From Anaerococcus senegalensis JC48 (lineage in GTDB: Bacteria > Bacillota > Clostridia > Tissierellales > Peptoniphilaceae), in contig NZ_HE578907.1 of the NCBI RefSeq assembly GCF_000321005.1, positions 176,808 through 240,807 of the forward strand: 64,000 bases of DNA, in the 5' to 3' direction. The notes beneath the pieces are model-generated. The model was not told the DNA's origin, ran no database searches, and was given only the letters and a program-made list of their open reading frames with translations. Positions 8,535 to 18,097 of this stretch are shown piece after piece. How positions within the stretch are numbered: position 1 is the stretch's first letter; each line of letters starts with the position of its first letter. Made by a program: the position numbers and the translations under genes.

Positions 8535-9269
8535 ATGTTAAAAAGTATTGTTTCACAGGTTATTAATGGTGTTGTTGGTAAAATTAGCGATGATTTGGAA
8601 GATAAATTTGAAAAATTTAAAGAACAACGCAATCGAAGTAATAATTGGTGTAAAGTTGTTGAAGATGCAGTTACTGCTACTGAAGGTATTGATAAAGAAA
8701 TAGGAAACTATGTTTTTAAACAATTGCCTATCATAACTTTTAGAAGACAATTGTTTGAAAATACAGATAGTGATATTATAACAAATTTTGTATTAACTTT
8801 AGCAATTGAATTATGCAGGTTTAATAAAGAAGAATTCTCTATTCCTTTAGGAATAGCGGTAGCAGAAAATTGTATAAAAATGAGTAAAAATCAAAAAGAC
8901 TTTCAAAAATTAGATATTCATAAATCTGAACTAAAAGATATTATAGATAATCGTGAGAAATTATACAAAGCTTATTTTAAATTATTTGATGATATAAACG
9001 GAATTCAAAAATTAAGAGTTTTTTATCCTAAAAATGGAGAAAGTTGGCTAAGATGGGAGAAGGATTATTCGGTTGACATTAATGTTAACTTATCAAAGGG
9101 ACTACCATTTGGGTTCTGTAGAGAAGGTTTTGATTATCAAAAAATACTGGATAATGATAATAATGGGGAATTTCTCAAATGTGCATATATTAGAAATGAA
9201 AAAGAAATACTCAGATTTAAAGACAGTTTTTCTTACAATAAAGATAACATAATTGTCTGGTTAAGGTGA
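8535..9269 (+). CDS. Uncharacterised 244-residue protein next to Thoeris
   Basis: I do not recognise this family. It is a soluble protein with no signal peptide or membrane segment. The N-terminal half is helical and charged, with a possible coiled coil around residues 15-35 (KISDDLEDKFEKFKEQRN). The C-terminal third is aromatic-rich (GESWLRWEKDY, LPFGFCREGFDY). It starts at ATG 8535 after GGAGGT at 8520-8525 and lies 195 bases beyond thsB, so it probably has its own promoter. Its location between the Thoeris operon and the mobilisation genes suggests a cargo or defence role, but that is guilt by association only. Confidence 0.6.
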   Translation: MLKSIVSQVINGVVGKISDDLEDKFEKFKEQRNRSNNWCKVVEDAVTATEGIDKEIGNYVFKQLPIITFRRQLFENTDSDIITNFVLTLAIELCRFNKEEFSIPLGIAVAENCIKMSKNQKDFQKLDIHKSELKDIIDNREKLYKAYFKLFDDINGIQKLRVFYPKNGESWLRWEKDYSVDINVNLSKGLPFGFCREGFDYQKILDNDNNGEFLKCAYIRNEKEILRFKDSFSYNKDNIIVWLR

Positions 9270-9811
9270 TAGATTACATCATGTAATCATTTATTCATAT
9301 ATTGATTAACTAATTATAGTTTTTGATTTTATATGCTATCATTTTGTAGAATTTAGTTTTAACACTACCATAAAAATAAATGTCAAGCGAAGAATTGTCA
9401 AATTATGATAAAAATATAAGATATTACTGGAGTCTTTTAAAAATTTGTGTTAACAACATAAATATTGATTTAATGGCATGATTGATACATTTTTTTATGT
9501 TCCACTAGTTGTCTATTTCTTTTGGAATGGATCTTAACTTATTTTTATACGATTTTAATGGGCTGTCAAATATCTATGGAAATTTACAGCTTATTTTTTT
9601 CATATGTTATTCTTAGATTTATTACTTCGCTATCAAAAAGCTTATATCTGGCAATTGTAGATGCTTCAATCAGGTGGATATCAGAAATGTTAAGATGGGC
9701 TTAGTTGTTGTCGCAACTAACAATAAACTTTGAAGGAAAAATCTGCCACATCCTATCAGAATTGGCTGATATACAAAACTTTTCACTTATGTATTCATTC
9801 AAATAAATTTT
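9270..9811. other. Gene-free gap between accessory modules
   Basis: No supported gene. A 60-codon open frame at 9522-9704 lacks a ribosome binding site and family resemblance. An inverted repeat TTAGTTG/CAACTAA at 9701-9720 lies near the relaxase end. This may be a junction between two separately acquired modules. Confidence 0.5.
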
Positions 9812-11152
9812 TCATCTCTCCACTTCTTTTCCGCAATAATTTTCATAATTCTTCCTATACTGAACAAGGTCAGAAAATTGTTCTTTATTCAAAGAATACT
9901 CTTGCATAAGGGTGTTCTTTTTTTCTTGCAATTTATCCAGGCTTGATAGTATTTCTTTTGTATTGGGTAGTTTTTTATAGTTCTTCAAGATTTCTTTAGC
10001 AGCTATTTTATAGACGGAAAGTTCACTATAATATTCTTCTGCAAATTGCTTATTTTCAGGATTTTTCTTGTGGTATTTGTAGATTTCACGATACTTATTT
10101 ATAGTATTTATATTTTCCATATCTTGTGATAAACTCTTCATTTCAGTTTCAATTTTCTTTATTTTATCTAGCAGATCTTGTCTGTCATCAGCAGATTTTT
10201 TGATGAGGTCATCGAGCTGTGTAATTGAATTAATTCCTTGTTCTCTTAATTTTATTATTGAATCAGCCATTGTTTTGATATTATGTTTTCTTGCCCAAAC
10301 TTCATAACCTTTAGAGAATTGTGCTTTTTCATTAGTAGATATATCAATAACATTTCCCACTCGTTTTTTAATAGGATTAGCTTTATTTTTAATGGCTAAA
10401 TCTATTCTTTCTTTGATTTTTTCCTCAGTATAATCTTCTCCGATAGTCTTTGATCTTGTAAATCTTTTCTTATCTTTATGACGAAAAGCAATATGTTTAC
10501 CAAACTTAATATCATAATCAAGAGCTTTCATATTTTCTAAAAATTCTTCCCACGAGTTAGACTTATTAATCGTTCGATCTATGTCAAATTGCAGTTTAGA
10601 CTTCCAAGAATTTCCTTTCTTACTTTGGTCAAACTCATACCAAGATTTACCAGCAGTTTTATATTTTCTTTTGTAAGCTTCATAATATTTATCAATGACT
10701 GAAAGCTTATTTTCTTTACACAATTCATCACTTTGATACCTGATTTTATGGTAAGTTTTTTTGTTAGATTGGTAGCATTTACCAGTCTTATAATTAACAT
10801 TATTAAAAATAATATGGTTATGGATATGCCCTCTATCTATATGAGTTGCAAGAACAAATTCATAATCTTCTTTTAAAATTTTCTTGCATAATTCCATTCC
10901 AATTTCGTGAGCTTTTATAGGATCAACCTCTCCTGGTAGAAAAGATTGGATTAAATGTCTAGCCAAAACTGTACCTTTAGTATCATTATTTTTTCGTGTT
11001 TTCATAAATTGAATATGGGCAGTAGATGGGTGACATTTAAATGAAGATACCAAGATTTTTTCATCAGTTTTTTCACTCTTAGTTATATAATCTATTGCCA
11101 AATTTAGGGTTGATTTTATAGGATGTATTTTTGTAATTGCCATACTAATCAC
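9812..11152 (-). CDS. MobA/VirD2-family relaxase
   Basis: A 446-residue mobilisation nuclease. The N-terminal relaxase domain shows the three-histidine motif HIDRGHIHNHIIF near residue 123, after the family pattern GTVLARHLIQSF. The C-terminal half is lysine-rich and helical and likely contacts DNA or a coupling protein. Relaxases nick oriT and stay covalently attached to the transferred strand. The GTG start at 11152 has AAGAAGG at good spacing and overlaps the end of mobC; an ATG three codons later is the alternative. With MobC and the candidate oriT upstream it makes a mobilizable, not self-conjugative, element: no type IV secretion genes are in the window. Confidence 0.85.
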   Translation of the reverse strand: MISMAITKIHPIKSTLNLAIDYITKSEKTDEKILVSSFKCHPSTAHIQFMKTRKNNDTKGTVLARHLIQSFLPGEVDPIKAHEIGMELCKKILKEDYEFVLATHIDRGHIHNHIIFNNVNYKTGKCYQSNKKTYHKIRYQSDELCKENKLSVIDKYYEAYKRKYKTAGKSWYEFDQSKKGNSWKSKLQFDIDRTINKSNSWEEFLENMKALDYDIKFGKHIAFRHKDKKRFTRSKTIGEDYTEEKIKERIDLAIKNKANPIKKRVGNVIDISTNEKAQFSKGYEVWARKHNIKTMADSIIKLREQGINSITQLDDLIKKSADDRQDLLDKIKKIETEMKSLSQDMENINTINKYREIYKYHKKNPENKQFAEEYYSELSVYKIAAKEILKNYKKLPNTKEILSSLDKLQEKKNTLMQEYSLNKEQFSDLVQYRKNYENYCGKEVER

Positions 11153-11501
11153 CAGAACCTTCTTTTGATTTATTAAGAAGTAGGGAATGGATCTGCCATA
11201 TTTCTCTTGATAATTTTTCTATCTGCTTATTCATAGATTCAATTTCATTCTTGTAAATAACACCAGTTGTATTAGTAGCTTTTGCAATCTGGTTTATATT
11301 ATTTGTTGCATTTGAAAGTAGCCATTGTAGGTTTCTGAATGGTTCTAAATCTACAACATAAATTTCTTTTTCTAAGACACATTTTCTAAGAAAGTGGGAC
11401 ATAGTTTTGCAATTAGCAAGTTTCATTTTTTTTTCAAAAACTTCTTTTTCTTCTTTGGTTAGTTTTATTTCTATTCTTTCATTTCTAAATCTATTTGCCA
11501 T
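11145..11501 (-). CDS. mobC: MobC-like relaxosome accessory protein
   Basis: A 118-residue basic protein with the MobC pattern: an N-terminal ribbon-helix-helix-like region (NERIEIKLTKEEKEVFEKKM), then MSHFLRKCVLEKEI, then a helical section with NATNNINQIAKATN. Such proteins bind oriT and help the relaxase open the nick site. It is transcribed with and overlaps the relaxase by 8 bases. The ATG at 11501 has an AAGGAG-like site just upstream. The predicted oriT and a hairpin lie immediately 5' of it. Confidence 0.8.
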   Translation of the reverse strand: MANRFRNERIEIKLTKEEKEVFEKKMKLANCKTMSHFLRKCVLEKEIYVVDLEPFRNLQWLLSNATNNINQIAKATNTTGVIYKNEIESMNKQIEKLSREIWQIHSLLLNKSKEGSGD

Positions 11502-11570
11502 TTTATTCTCCTTTATAAAATATATTTCGGGGTCTTAGGGCTCTCCCTAACAAGGTAAAAATTAAAAAAA

Positions 11571-11603
11571 TGGAGCATTCCGTAAAGGTTTGCTCCATTA
11601 ATT
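11571..11603. terminator. Bidirectional hairpin between mob genes and oriT
   Basis: Perfect 7-bp arms TGGAGCA and TGCTCCA are flanked by A-rich and T-rich tracts on both sides, so it could stop transcription from either direction. A second small inverted repeat, TTAGGG/CCCTAA, lies at 11535-11550. Confidence 0.55.
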
Positions 11604-11604
11604 T

Positions 11605-11640
11605 TTTCGTAAGTGTCCGTACACTTACTGTGCTTGCTAT
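11605..11640. other. oriT: Candidate origin of transfer (oriT)
   Basis: An inverted repeat with perfect arms GTAAGTGT and ACACTTAC (11609-11628, 4-bp spacer) is followed by TGTGCTTGCTA. An inverted repeat adjoining a short nick region just upstream of divergent mobC/relaxase genes is the usual architecture of oriT in MobA/VirD2-type mobilizable elements. The nick site is inferred only. Confidence 0.45.
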
Positions 11641-11725
11641 TAAAGTTATAAGCGTTAAGCGTTTATTCAGTTTTATTAATTATACCGCATTTAAAGAAAT
11701 TAATAAAGAAGTATAAGCGAAGCTA

Positions 11726-11775
11726 TTGACAATGATTATCAGAGTTGATACAATAATACCGACAAGAGTGTCGGT
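11726..11775 (+). promoter_or_regulatory. Consensus promoter with overlapping TetR operator
   Basis: TTGACA at 11726-11731, a 17-bp spacer and TACAAT at 11749-11754 make a near-perfect sigma-A promoter. Immediately downstream, ACCGACA and TGTCGGT form a perfect palindrome with a 4-bp spacer (11758-11775), sitting on the transcription start. The placement fits autorepression by the TetR protein encoded next. Confidence 0.75.
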
Positions 11776-11793
11776 TTGGAGGTTATTTATGAA

Positions 11794-12390
11794 ATGAAAA
11801 TGGAAGCTGATGAAAGAAAAAAGCAGATTAGACAAGCAGCTATTAAAGTCTTTTTGGATAAGGGATTTAGAAATACAGTTATGAATGACATTATGGAAGC
11901 TACTGGGCTTTCTAGAGGTGGCTTGTATCATCATTATGGTTCTACGCATGAAATCTTATACGACATTATGATGGAAGGTAATTTAAATAGAAAAGATATT
12001 ATTCAAAAATCAATTTATGATGAAGGATTAATATTAAGTCCACAGTTGTTTTCAAGAATGATTATAGACAAGATACTTGCAGATAATGATTATGTAAAGC
12101 TTTATGTTATGTTTTTATGTGAGTTAAAAGAAAATGATGATCTGAAAGAATTATATGTGAAAATAAAAAAAGAGTCCATACAAGTATTTAAAGAATTGTT
12201 TTCTACTTTGTTTAACGTGTTACCTTCTGATGAAACATTTGAATTTATGATTAATATTATGAATTCTGGATTGATGGCTTGCGAAATTTTGAATGCACGT
12301 GAGAATTTTGTAAAAAATAAGAAATATCTAACTGAAATGATAGAGACTTATTTTACAAATGTTATGAAAAAAGATGACGAAAGGAGTTAA
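11794..12390 (+). CDS. TetR/AcrR-family repressor of the ABC exporter pair
   Basis: 198 residues. The N-terminal helix-turn-helix is typical: TVMNDIMEATGLSRGGLYHHYGS. The C-terminal ligand-binding domain is helical and diverged. ATG 11794 is the first ATG after GGAGG at 11778-11782 that opens a long frame; upstream codons begin only with TTG and would overlap the operator. The stop is 4 bases before the first ABC gene, forming one operon. It likely represses the operon until an exported toxic compound binds. Confidence 0.8.
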   Translation: MKMEADERKKQIRQAAIKVFLDKGFRNTVMNDIMEATGLSRGGLYHHYGSTHEILYDIMMEGNLNRKDIIQKSIYDEGLILSPQLFSRMIIDKILADNDYVKLYVMFLCELKENDDLKELYVKIKKESIQVFKELFSTLFNVLPSDETFEFMINIMNSGLMACEILNARENFVKNKKYLTEMIETYFTNVMKKDDERS

Positions 12391-12394
12391 ATTT

Positions 12395-14113
12395 ATGGAT
12401 CTATTAAAAAAATACATTAAGAGAAATAAAGCACCATATTTTATTTCTGTCTTGTTTGCAATACTTGGAGTAATTTCAAATCTTTTTATATATATTATTC
12501 TAAGTAAGATGATTATATCATTAATTGATGGTAGCCAAGATTTTTATTACTATATAAATAAAATTTTCTTGATACTTTCATGTCTTATAATCAAAGAAGT
12601 GTTTATGTTTTTGTCAACAATGATTTCTCATAAAACAGCCTATCAAATAATACGAGATATAAGAAAAAGCCTTATGGAAAAATTATTTAATATGCCATTA
12701 GGAGATATATTGAATGAGTCCACTGGTAAGTTAAAAGACATAATTGTAAATCAAGTTGATAATACTGAAACAACATTGGCTCATATGATACCTGAGATGA
12801 CAGCTAATTTAGTAGGACCTATAATATTATTTGTTTACATGTTAATTTTAGATTATAGACTAAGTTTAATATCTTTAATTCCATTAGTTATTGGTGGATT
12901 TTTTATGGCAGGGCCGATGAAAAGAATGAAGGTAAAGTTTCCACAAGCAGTTAAAATTGGCCAAGATATGAATAATTCCGTGGTTGAATATATAAATGGA
13001 ATAGAGGTTATTAAAACATTTAATCAAGGCGAAAAATCTTATAGAAAATACAGGGACAATGTGTATAAAAAGGCAAATTACTATTATGATTGGATGGGAG
13101 AAAATACAAGAGACTATGCGATAAGTATGTCTATTGCTCCAGTTGGTATTTTGACAATTATACCATTTGGTTTATATTTCTGTATGAATGGTTCACTAGA
13201 TGGTGGTGTATTTTTAACATTGATAATCCTTTCTTTTGGGACTATACAAAATATTATGAGAGTAATGACTTTTGAAGATGATATTGGAAGAATGTCAACT
13301 ATTTTCGAAGAGATTAAAAATATACTTTCTGCGAGAGAATTATCTCATAAAAATGAAAATTTGGATATAAAAAATTATAATATAGAGATAAAAAACGTAG
13401 ATTTTTCTTATGAAAAAGATAAGCAAGTCCTAAACAATATAAATATAAATATAGAAGAAGGAAGTGTGAATGCTTTAGTAGGCGAATCGGGTTCGGGAAA
13501 GTCGACTATTGCAAAACTAATTTCAGGATTTTGGGACGTAGATAGTGGTTCTATAAGTATAGGAAATGTAAATATTAAAGATATGTCCCTTGAAAAGTTA
13601 TCTACTGTTATTTCCTATGTAGCACAGGATAATTTTCTTTTTGATATGTCAATTAAAGATAACATCAGAATAGGAAATAAAAATGCTAGTGATGAGGAAA
13701 TAATTGAAGTATGTAAGAAAGCAGCCTGCCATGATTTTATAATGAAGTTGTCAGATGGATATGATACAAGAGTAGGAGAAGCTGGTAAACATTTGTCTGG
13801 AGGAGAAAGGCAAAGAATATCAATTGCAAGAGCTATGATAAAGAATGCTCCAATAGTTATTTTAGACGAGGCTACCTCTTATATAGATCCTGAAAATGAA
13901 GCCTTGATTCAAGATGCAATATCAGAGCTTGTCAAAGGGAAAACTCTAATTATAATTGCCCATCGTTTAAAGACAATAACAGATGTAGATAATATATTTG
14001 TAATTAAAAATGGAGAACTTGCATGTAAAGGAAGTCATGAAGAGCTTTTGAAGGAATCAAAAGATTATCACAATCTTTGGGAAACTGCCTTGAAAGGAGA
14101 AGAAAATGCTTAG
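12395..14113 (+). CDS. ABC half-transporter (permease-ATPase fusion), first of a pair
   Basis: About 572 residues. Six predicted membrane helices fill the first ~300 residues. The nucleotide-binding domain follows with Walker A GESGSGKST, signature LSGGERQRISIARAM, Walker B IVILDEATS and the switch histidine in IIAHRLKT. ATG 12395 follows AAGGAG at 12381-12386. The gene overlaps its partner by 8 bases, implying a heterodimer. TetR plus two half-transporters of this size resembles multidrug or siderophore-type (YbtPQ-like) exporters often carried by Firmicute mobile elements. The substrate is not known. Confidence 0.85.
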   Translation: MDLLKKYIKRNKAPYFISVLFAILGVISNLFIYIILSKMIISLIDGSQDFYYYINKIFLILSCLIIKEVFMFLSTMISHKTAYQIIRDIRKSLMEKLFNMPLGDILNESTGKLKDIIVNQVDNTETTLAHMIPEMTANLVGPIILFVYMLILDYRLSLISLIPLVIGGFFMAGPMKRMKVKFPQAVKIGQDMNNSVVEYINGIEVIKTFNQGEKSYRKYRDNVYKKANYYYDWMGENTRDYAISMSIAPVGILTIIPFGLYFCMNGSLDGGVFLTLIILSFGTIQNIMRVMTFEDDIGRMSTIFEEIKNILSARELSHKNENLDIKNYNIEIKNVDFSYEKDKQVLNNININIEEGSVNALVGESGSGKSTIAKLISGFWDVDSGSISIGNVNIKDMSLEKLSTVISYVAQDNFLFDMSIKDNIRIGNKNASDEEIIEVCKKAACHDFIMKLSDGYDTRVGEAGKHLSGGERQRISIARAMIKNAPIVILDEATSYIDPENEALIQDAISELVKGKTLIIIAHRLKTITDVDNIFVIKNGELACKGSHEELLKESKDYHNLWETALKGEENA

Positions 14114-15842
14114 TGTTTTTAAAAAAATATGGAATTTTTCTATTGAAGAACAAGTGTATCTAAAAAAATCAATCTTTGCTAATTTTTTCGGTTCTATTTT
14201 TAATGCTCTACAATTTGCAGCCATTTATTATGCGATTTTTGGGATAGTAAACAATGATATAAGCTTTAAAACAATAGGAATATCGAGTTTATTTTTATTA
14301 ATTAGTATAGTCGGAGTAATTATTTCAAAAAATTCCTCTATGCTCAAACAAACACATGCCGGATATTTTATGGCTGGACACAAGAGAATTGAATTAGGTG
14401 AAAAAATAAAAAAAGTTCCCATGGGATTCTTCTCAAGTTTAAGTTTAGGAAATTTAACAACTATTGCGACTACTAACTTAGATAATGTAGAGACTTGGGT
14501 TCCAACTTTGTGTATTATGGTTTTCGGTGGCATGCTTAATGCTATTGTTTTTATCTTATCCTTATTTTTGTTTTCTTATAAGGTAGGTATTGTAGCAATA
14601 GTTGGTTCTATTGTATTTTTAATGATCATTGCTCGTATGCAAAAAAGGTCAAGTAAAAATGCAGATAAGATTCATGAGATTCAGGTATCACTTACCAAAG
14701 AAGTCTTATCAACATTGCAAGGAATGCAAATTATAAAATCATATAATCTACGAGGAAGTAATAATAAAAAACTTGACAAGAGCTTTGATAGTGCTAGTGA
14801 ATATTCTTTTGATTTAGAAAAAACTATAATGCCATATAGTTTATTAGCTAAAATCATAATAGCTATAACAATTTGTTTGATGTTGTTTATTTCAATAAAA
14901 TTATATTTTGTTGAAAATGGTCAAATAGTCAATACTATTATGATACTTATAGCAAGTTTTGTAATATTTGACGGACTTATTACATCTGGATCTGCTATTG
15001 CAATGCTAAGAATGGTTGAGAATGCAATAGATTCTTATTCTTATGTAAATGATATGGAAGATATGAAAGAAGGAAGTATTACAGAGCTAATAAAAAATCA
15101 CAACATAGTCTTTAAAAATGTATCATTTTCCTATGATGACAGACCCATTTTAAAAAATGTCTCAGCAGAGATAAAAGAAAATACCATGACTGCCATAGTT
15201 GGTCCATCTGGATCTGGTAAAACAACATTTTGTAATCTAATAGCGAGATTTTGGGATGTAAATTCTGGTGAAATATTAATAGGTGGAAAAAATATAAAAG
15301 ACTATAAGATAGAAAACCTTATGAATTCAATTTCCATGGTATTTCAAGATGTATATCTATTTGAGGATACAATTGAAAACAATATAAAATTTGGAAAACA
15401 AAATGCAAGCCATGAAGAAGTAGTTCAAGCTGCAAAAAAAGCAAGATGTCATGAATTTATAGAAGCTTTACCAGAAGGATATGACACTATTATTGGGGAA
15501 GGTGGAGCAAGCCTATCTGGTGGAGAAAAACAAAGAATCTCCATAGCCAGAGCCATGCTAAAAGATGCGGACATCATAATCTTTGATGAAGCCACAGCAA
15601 GTATAGATCCAGAAAATGAAGATAAACTTAAAGAAGCAATAGAATCATTAACAAAAAACAAAACAGTAATTATGATTGCCCACAGGCTAAAGACAATTAG
15701 AAATGCTGACCAGATTTTAGTCTTAAAAGATGGAGAAATAGTAGAACGTGGAAATCATGAAGAACTGATTAAAAATAATGGACTTTATTCTGACCTTATC
15801 AATGCAAAAGCTAAGGCGGAATCATGGAAATTAAATAATTGA
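14106..15842 (+). CDS. ABC half-transporter (permease-ATPase fusion), second of a pair
   Basis: 578 residues with the same architecture as its neighbour: six membrane helices, then Walker A GPSGSGKTT, signature LSGGEKQRISIARAM and Walker B IIIFDEATAS. Both ATP sites look consensus, so the pair is not obviously asymmetric. It starts inside the end of the first ABC gene after an AAAGGAG site, so translation is coupled. It is probably an exporter of a drug, peptide or metallophore under the TetR repressor. A strong terminator follows at 15887. Confidence 0.85.
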   Translation: MLSVFKKIWNFSIEEQVYLKKSIFANFFGSIFNALQFAAIYYAIFGIVNNDISFKTIGISSLFLLISIVGVIISKNSSMLKQTHAGYFMAGHKRIELGEKIKKVPMGFFSSLSLGNLTTIATTNLDNVETWVPTLCIMVFGGMLNAIVFILSLFLFSYKVGIVAIVGSIVFLMIIARMQKRSSKNADKIHEIQVSLTKEVLSTLQGMQIIKSYNLRGSNNKKLDKSFDSASEYSFDLEKTIMPYSLLAKIIIAITICLMLFISIKLYFVENGQIVNTIMILIASFVIFDGLITSGSAIAMLRMVENAIDSYSYVNDMEDMKEGSITELIKNHNIVFKNVSFSYDDRPILKNVSAEIKENTMTAIVGPSGSGKTTFCNLIARFWDVNSGEILIGGKNIKDYKIENLMNSISMVFQDVYLFEDTIENNIKFGKQNASHEEVVQAAKKARCHEFIEALPEGYDTIIGEGGASLSGGEKQRISIARAMLKDADIIIFDEATASIDPENEDKLKEAIESLTKNKTVIMIAHRLKTIRNADQILVLKDGEIVERGNHEELIKNNGLYSDLINAKAKAESWKLNN

Positions 15843-16149
15843 TAGAAAGAAATATTTAAAGTCTTTAAACAGTAAAATTTAGATTAGAGGATTTATGCCT
15901 ATGTGCATAAGTCCTCATTTTTTATGTTCAAGTTAATCATTAAAACTCAAAAATACTATTAAAAAATAAAAACTTTGGTTACCAAAAAGGGCAAATTTCA
16001 CTTTATAAAGTGAGGGGTATTTTTTCATCTTTCTATAAAAATCCAAATACTTTGAAGTGTGAAGATTCTTGAAATTGATTATGTGAGATTAGTATATTTT
16101 AAATTTAATCCACTTATCAAGGTAAAAAAAACTTACATAGGAGGTTAAA
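15843..16149. other. Gap with two hairpins
   Basis: Gene-free. It contains the terminator at 15887-15923 and a perfect palindrome TCACTTTATAAAGTGA at 15998-16013 followed by GGGGTATTTTTT, which may be a second terminator. Confidence 0.6.
15887..15923 (+). terminator. Rho-independent terminator after ABC operon
   Basis: A 12-bp stem with one mismatch, arms 15887-15898 and 15905-15916, is followed by six T. Confidence 0.85.
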
Positions 16150-16287
16150 ATGCAAGCAATAAAGATTTATAGTATGAGAGTTGCTATGTTATGTAGGCTT
16201 TATGATCTTAGATTAATTAATGAGAAGGAATATACAAAAATTAAGAACAGGTTAGAAAATGATTATAAAAAGATGAATAGAAAGTAA
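16150..16287 (+). CDS. 45-residue SHOCT-like small protein upstream of recombinase
   Basis: A short gene starting at ATG 16150 after AGGAGG at 16139-16144, stop TAA at 16285. The encoded protein is basic and helical. Its second half, LINEKEYTKIKNRLENDY, resembles the SHOCT pattern (Leu-Ile-x-Glu-x-Glu-Tyr-x-x-x-Lys-x-x-Leu) seen in short oligomerisation domains. It sits 55 bases ahead of the serine recombinase, and small proteins of this kind often accompany recombinases of mobilizable elements. It could be an excision or regulatory helper; no function is established. Confidence 0.6.
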   Translation: MQAIKIYSMRVAMLCRLYDLRLINEKEYTKIKNRLENDYKKMNRK

Positions 16288-16342
16288 TTAAGCTTGTGAT
16301 AAAATAATACTGTAGAAAGACACAAAATGGGAAGGAGGTAAA

Positions 16343-18097
16343 ATGAATACTAAAGTAAAATTAATAAAAGCTTCAAATACAGGAGCAAGAAATAGAAATG
16401 CACTACATTTAGATTTAAAACGAGTTGCAGCATATTGTCGAGTAAGTACAGATAGTAAAGACCAACTTGAATCATATAAATCGCAAGTTGATTATTACAC
16501 AAATCTAATAAAAAATAATAAGAACTGGACTTTGGCTGGTATATATGCAGATGAAGCGACAACAGGAACAACTGCTACTAAAAGAGCAGACTTCATGAGA
16601 CTAATAAGTGATTGCCAAAATGGAGATATAGACATGATAATTACTAAATCTATATCAAGATTTGCTAGAAATACATTAGATACCTTAAAGTATGTAAGAC
16701 TATTAAAGGAAAACAATGTTGGTGTAGTATTTGAAGAAGAAAATATAGACACTTTGACAATGGATGGAGAGTTACTATTAACAATATTAAGTTCAGTAGC
16801 TCAACAAGAAGTAGAAAATACCTCAGCCCATGTAAAAAAAGGACTGAAAATGAAAATGGAAAAAGGGGAACTTATTGGTTTTCAAGGTTGTCTTGGATAT
16901 GATTATGACCCTATAACAAAAAGCATCTCTATAAATGAAGAAGAAGCTAAAATTGTCAGATACATCTTTAAAAGATATTTAGAGGGCAATGGTGGCTCAG
17001 TCATTGGCAGGGAACTAGAAGAGCAAGGATATTTCACCCCGAGAGGTAAAACAAAATGGTCTGATACTACAGTGTTAGGAATAATTAAAAATGAAAAGTA
17101 TATTGGCGATATACTAATGGGAAAGACCTTTACAGTTGATCCCATAACAAAAAGAAGATTAGCTAATTTTGGGGAATCTGATAAATATCACATTGAAAAT
17201 CATCATGAGCCAATTATATCAAAAGAAGATTTCGAGATGGCGCAGGAGATTAGACTCAGGAGAGCACAAAATAGAAACACCATCGCTAACAAGGATAGGA
17301 AGAGAGAAAAACTATCAAGGCAATATGCTTTTTCAAGTATGCTGGAATGTGGATTTTGTGGTGAAATACTTTCAAGAAGAACATGGCACACAAGTTCAAT
17401 TTATAAAAAAATTAACTGGCAATGTGTAAAGTCAACAAAAAAAGGTAAAAAATATTGCCCTCATTCAAAAGGAATACAAGAAGCAGCAATAGAAAAAGCA
17501 TTTGTTGAAAGCTATAGGCAATTATGCCATGCAGATTCAACAATAATAGATGACTTTTTAAAAATTGTTGAAGAAGAAATAAATGATAATACTTTAGTCA
17601 AGGATCTGAAAAAGATAGAAAACCAATTAAATAGAATCATTAGTCAAGAAAGAAAGTTAGTTGATCTTCATTTAGAAGATAGTATAGACGAAGAAGTTTA
17701 TGCTAAAAAGTATAAAAAACTTACAAAGCAAAAAGAAGAATTACTTGATGAAAAGAAAGCACTGGAGCTAACTATCAAAGATGAAGACTCTATTAAAGAA
17801 AGATTAAAGCAATTTAAAAAGGTCTTAGAAAACAAAGAAATTATAGAAGAATTTAACAGAACAGTATTTGAAAGCATAGTTGATAAAGTCGTGGTGGGAA
17901 GAATTGACAAAGACGGAACAGTTCATCCATATGATTTAACATTCTATTTCAAAACAGGAGTTAAAGATAGTCAAGATTCTAATAACTTTAAAGATAAAAG
18001 AAAAAATGCTAAAGATAATGACATTAATAAATTGTGCTCCTACAAGAATGACGAGGATAATAAATTATGTTCCCAAGCAAAAGACAACGCATTGTGA
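16343..18097 (+). CDS. Large serine recombinase (integrase/excisionase of the mobilizable element)
   Basis: 584 residues. The resolvase domain shows AAYCRVSTD with nucleophile Ser 35 and the motif SISRFARNTLD. The recombinase domain follows, then a zinc ribbon (ECGFCGE ... CPHSKG) and a long coiled coil. This is the TndX/TnpX-type architecture used to integrate and excise Firmicute elements without host factors. ATG 16343 follows GGAAGGAGG. The last 30 residues are low-complexity and contain two similar segments (NKLCSYKNDED and NKLCSQAKD). The gene appears intact, unlike the second recombinase at 28354. Its attachment sites are not identified. Confidence 0.9.
   Translation: MNTKVKLIKASNTGARNRNALHLDLKRVAAYCRVSTDSKDQLESYKSQVDYYTNLIKNNKNWTLAGIYADEATTGTTATKRADFMRLISDCQNGDIDMIITKSISRFARNTLDTLKYVRLLKENNVGVVFEEENIDTLTMDGELLLTILSSVAQQEVENTSAHVKKGLKMKMEKGELIGFQGCLGYDYDPITKSISINEEEAKIVRYIFKRYLEGNGGSVIGRELEEQGYFTPRGKTKWSDTTVLGIIKNEKYIGDILMGKTFTVDPITKRRLANFGESDKYHIENHHEPIISKEDFEMAQEIRLRRAQNRNTIANKDRKREKLSRQYAFSSMLECGFCGEILSRRTWHTSSIYKKINWQCVKSTKKGKKYCPHSKGIQEAAIEKAFVESYRQLCHADSTIIDDFLKIVEEEINDNTLVKDLKKIENQLNRIISQERKLVDLHLEDSIDEEVYAKKYKKLTKQKEELLDEKKALELTIKDEDSIKERLKQFKKVLENKEIIEEFNRTVFESIVDKVVVGRIDKDGTVHPYDLTFYFKTGVKDSQDSNNFKDKRKNAKDNDINKLCSYKNDEDNKLCSQAKDNAL

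Noticed and set aside
9522..9704. 60-codon open frame in the gap before the relaxase
   Set aside because: No ribosome binding site, no family resemblance and unremarkable composition for AT-rich non-coding DNA.
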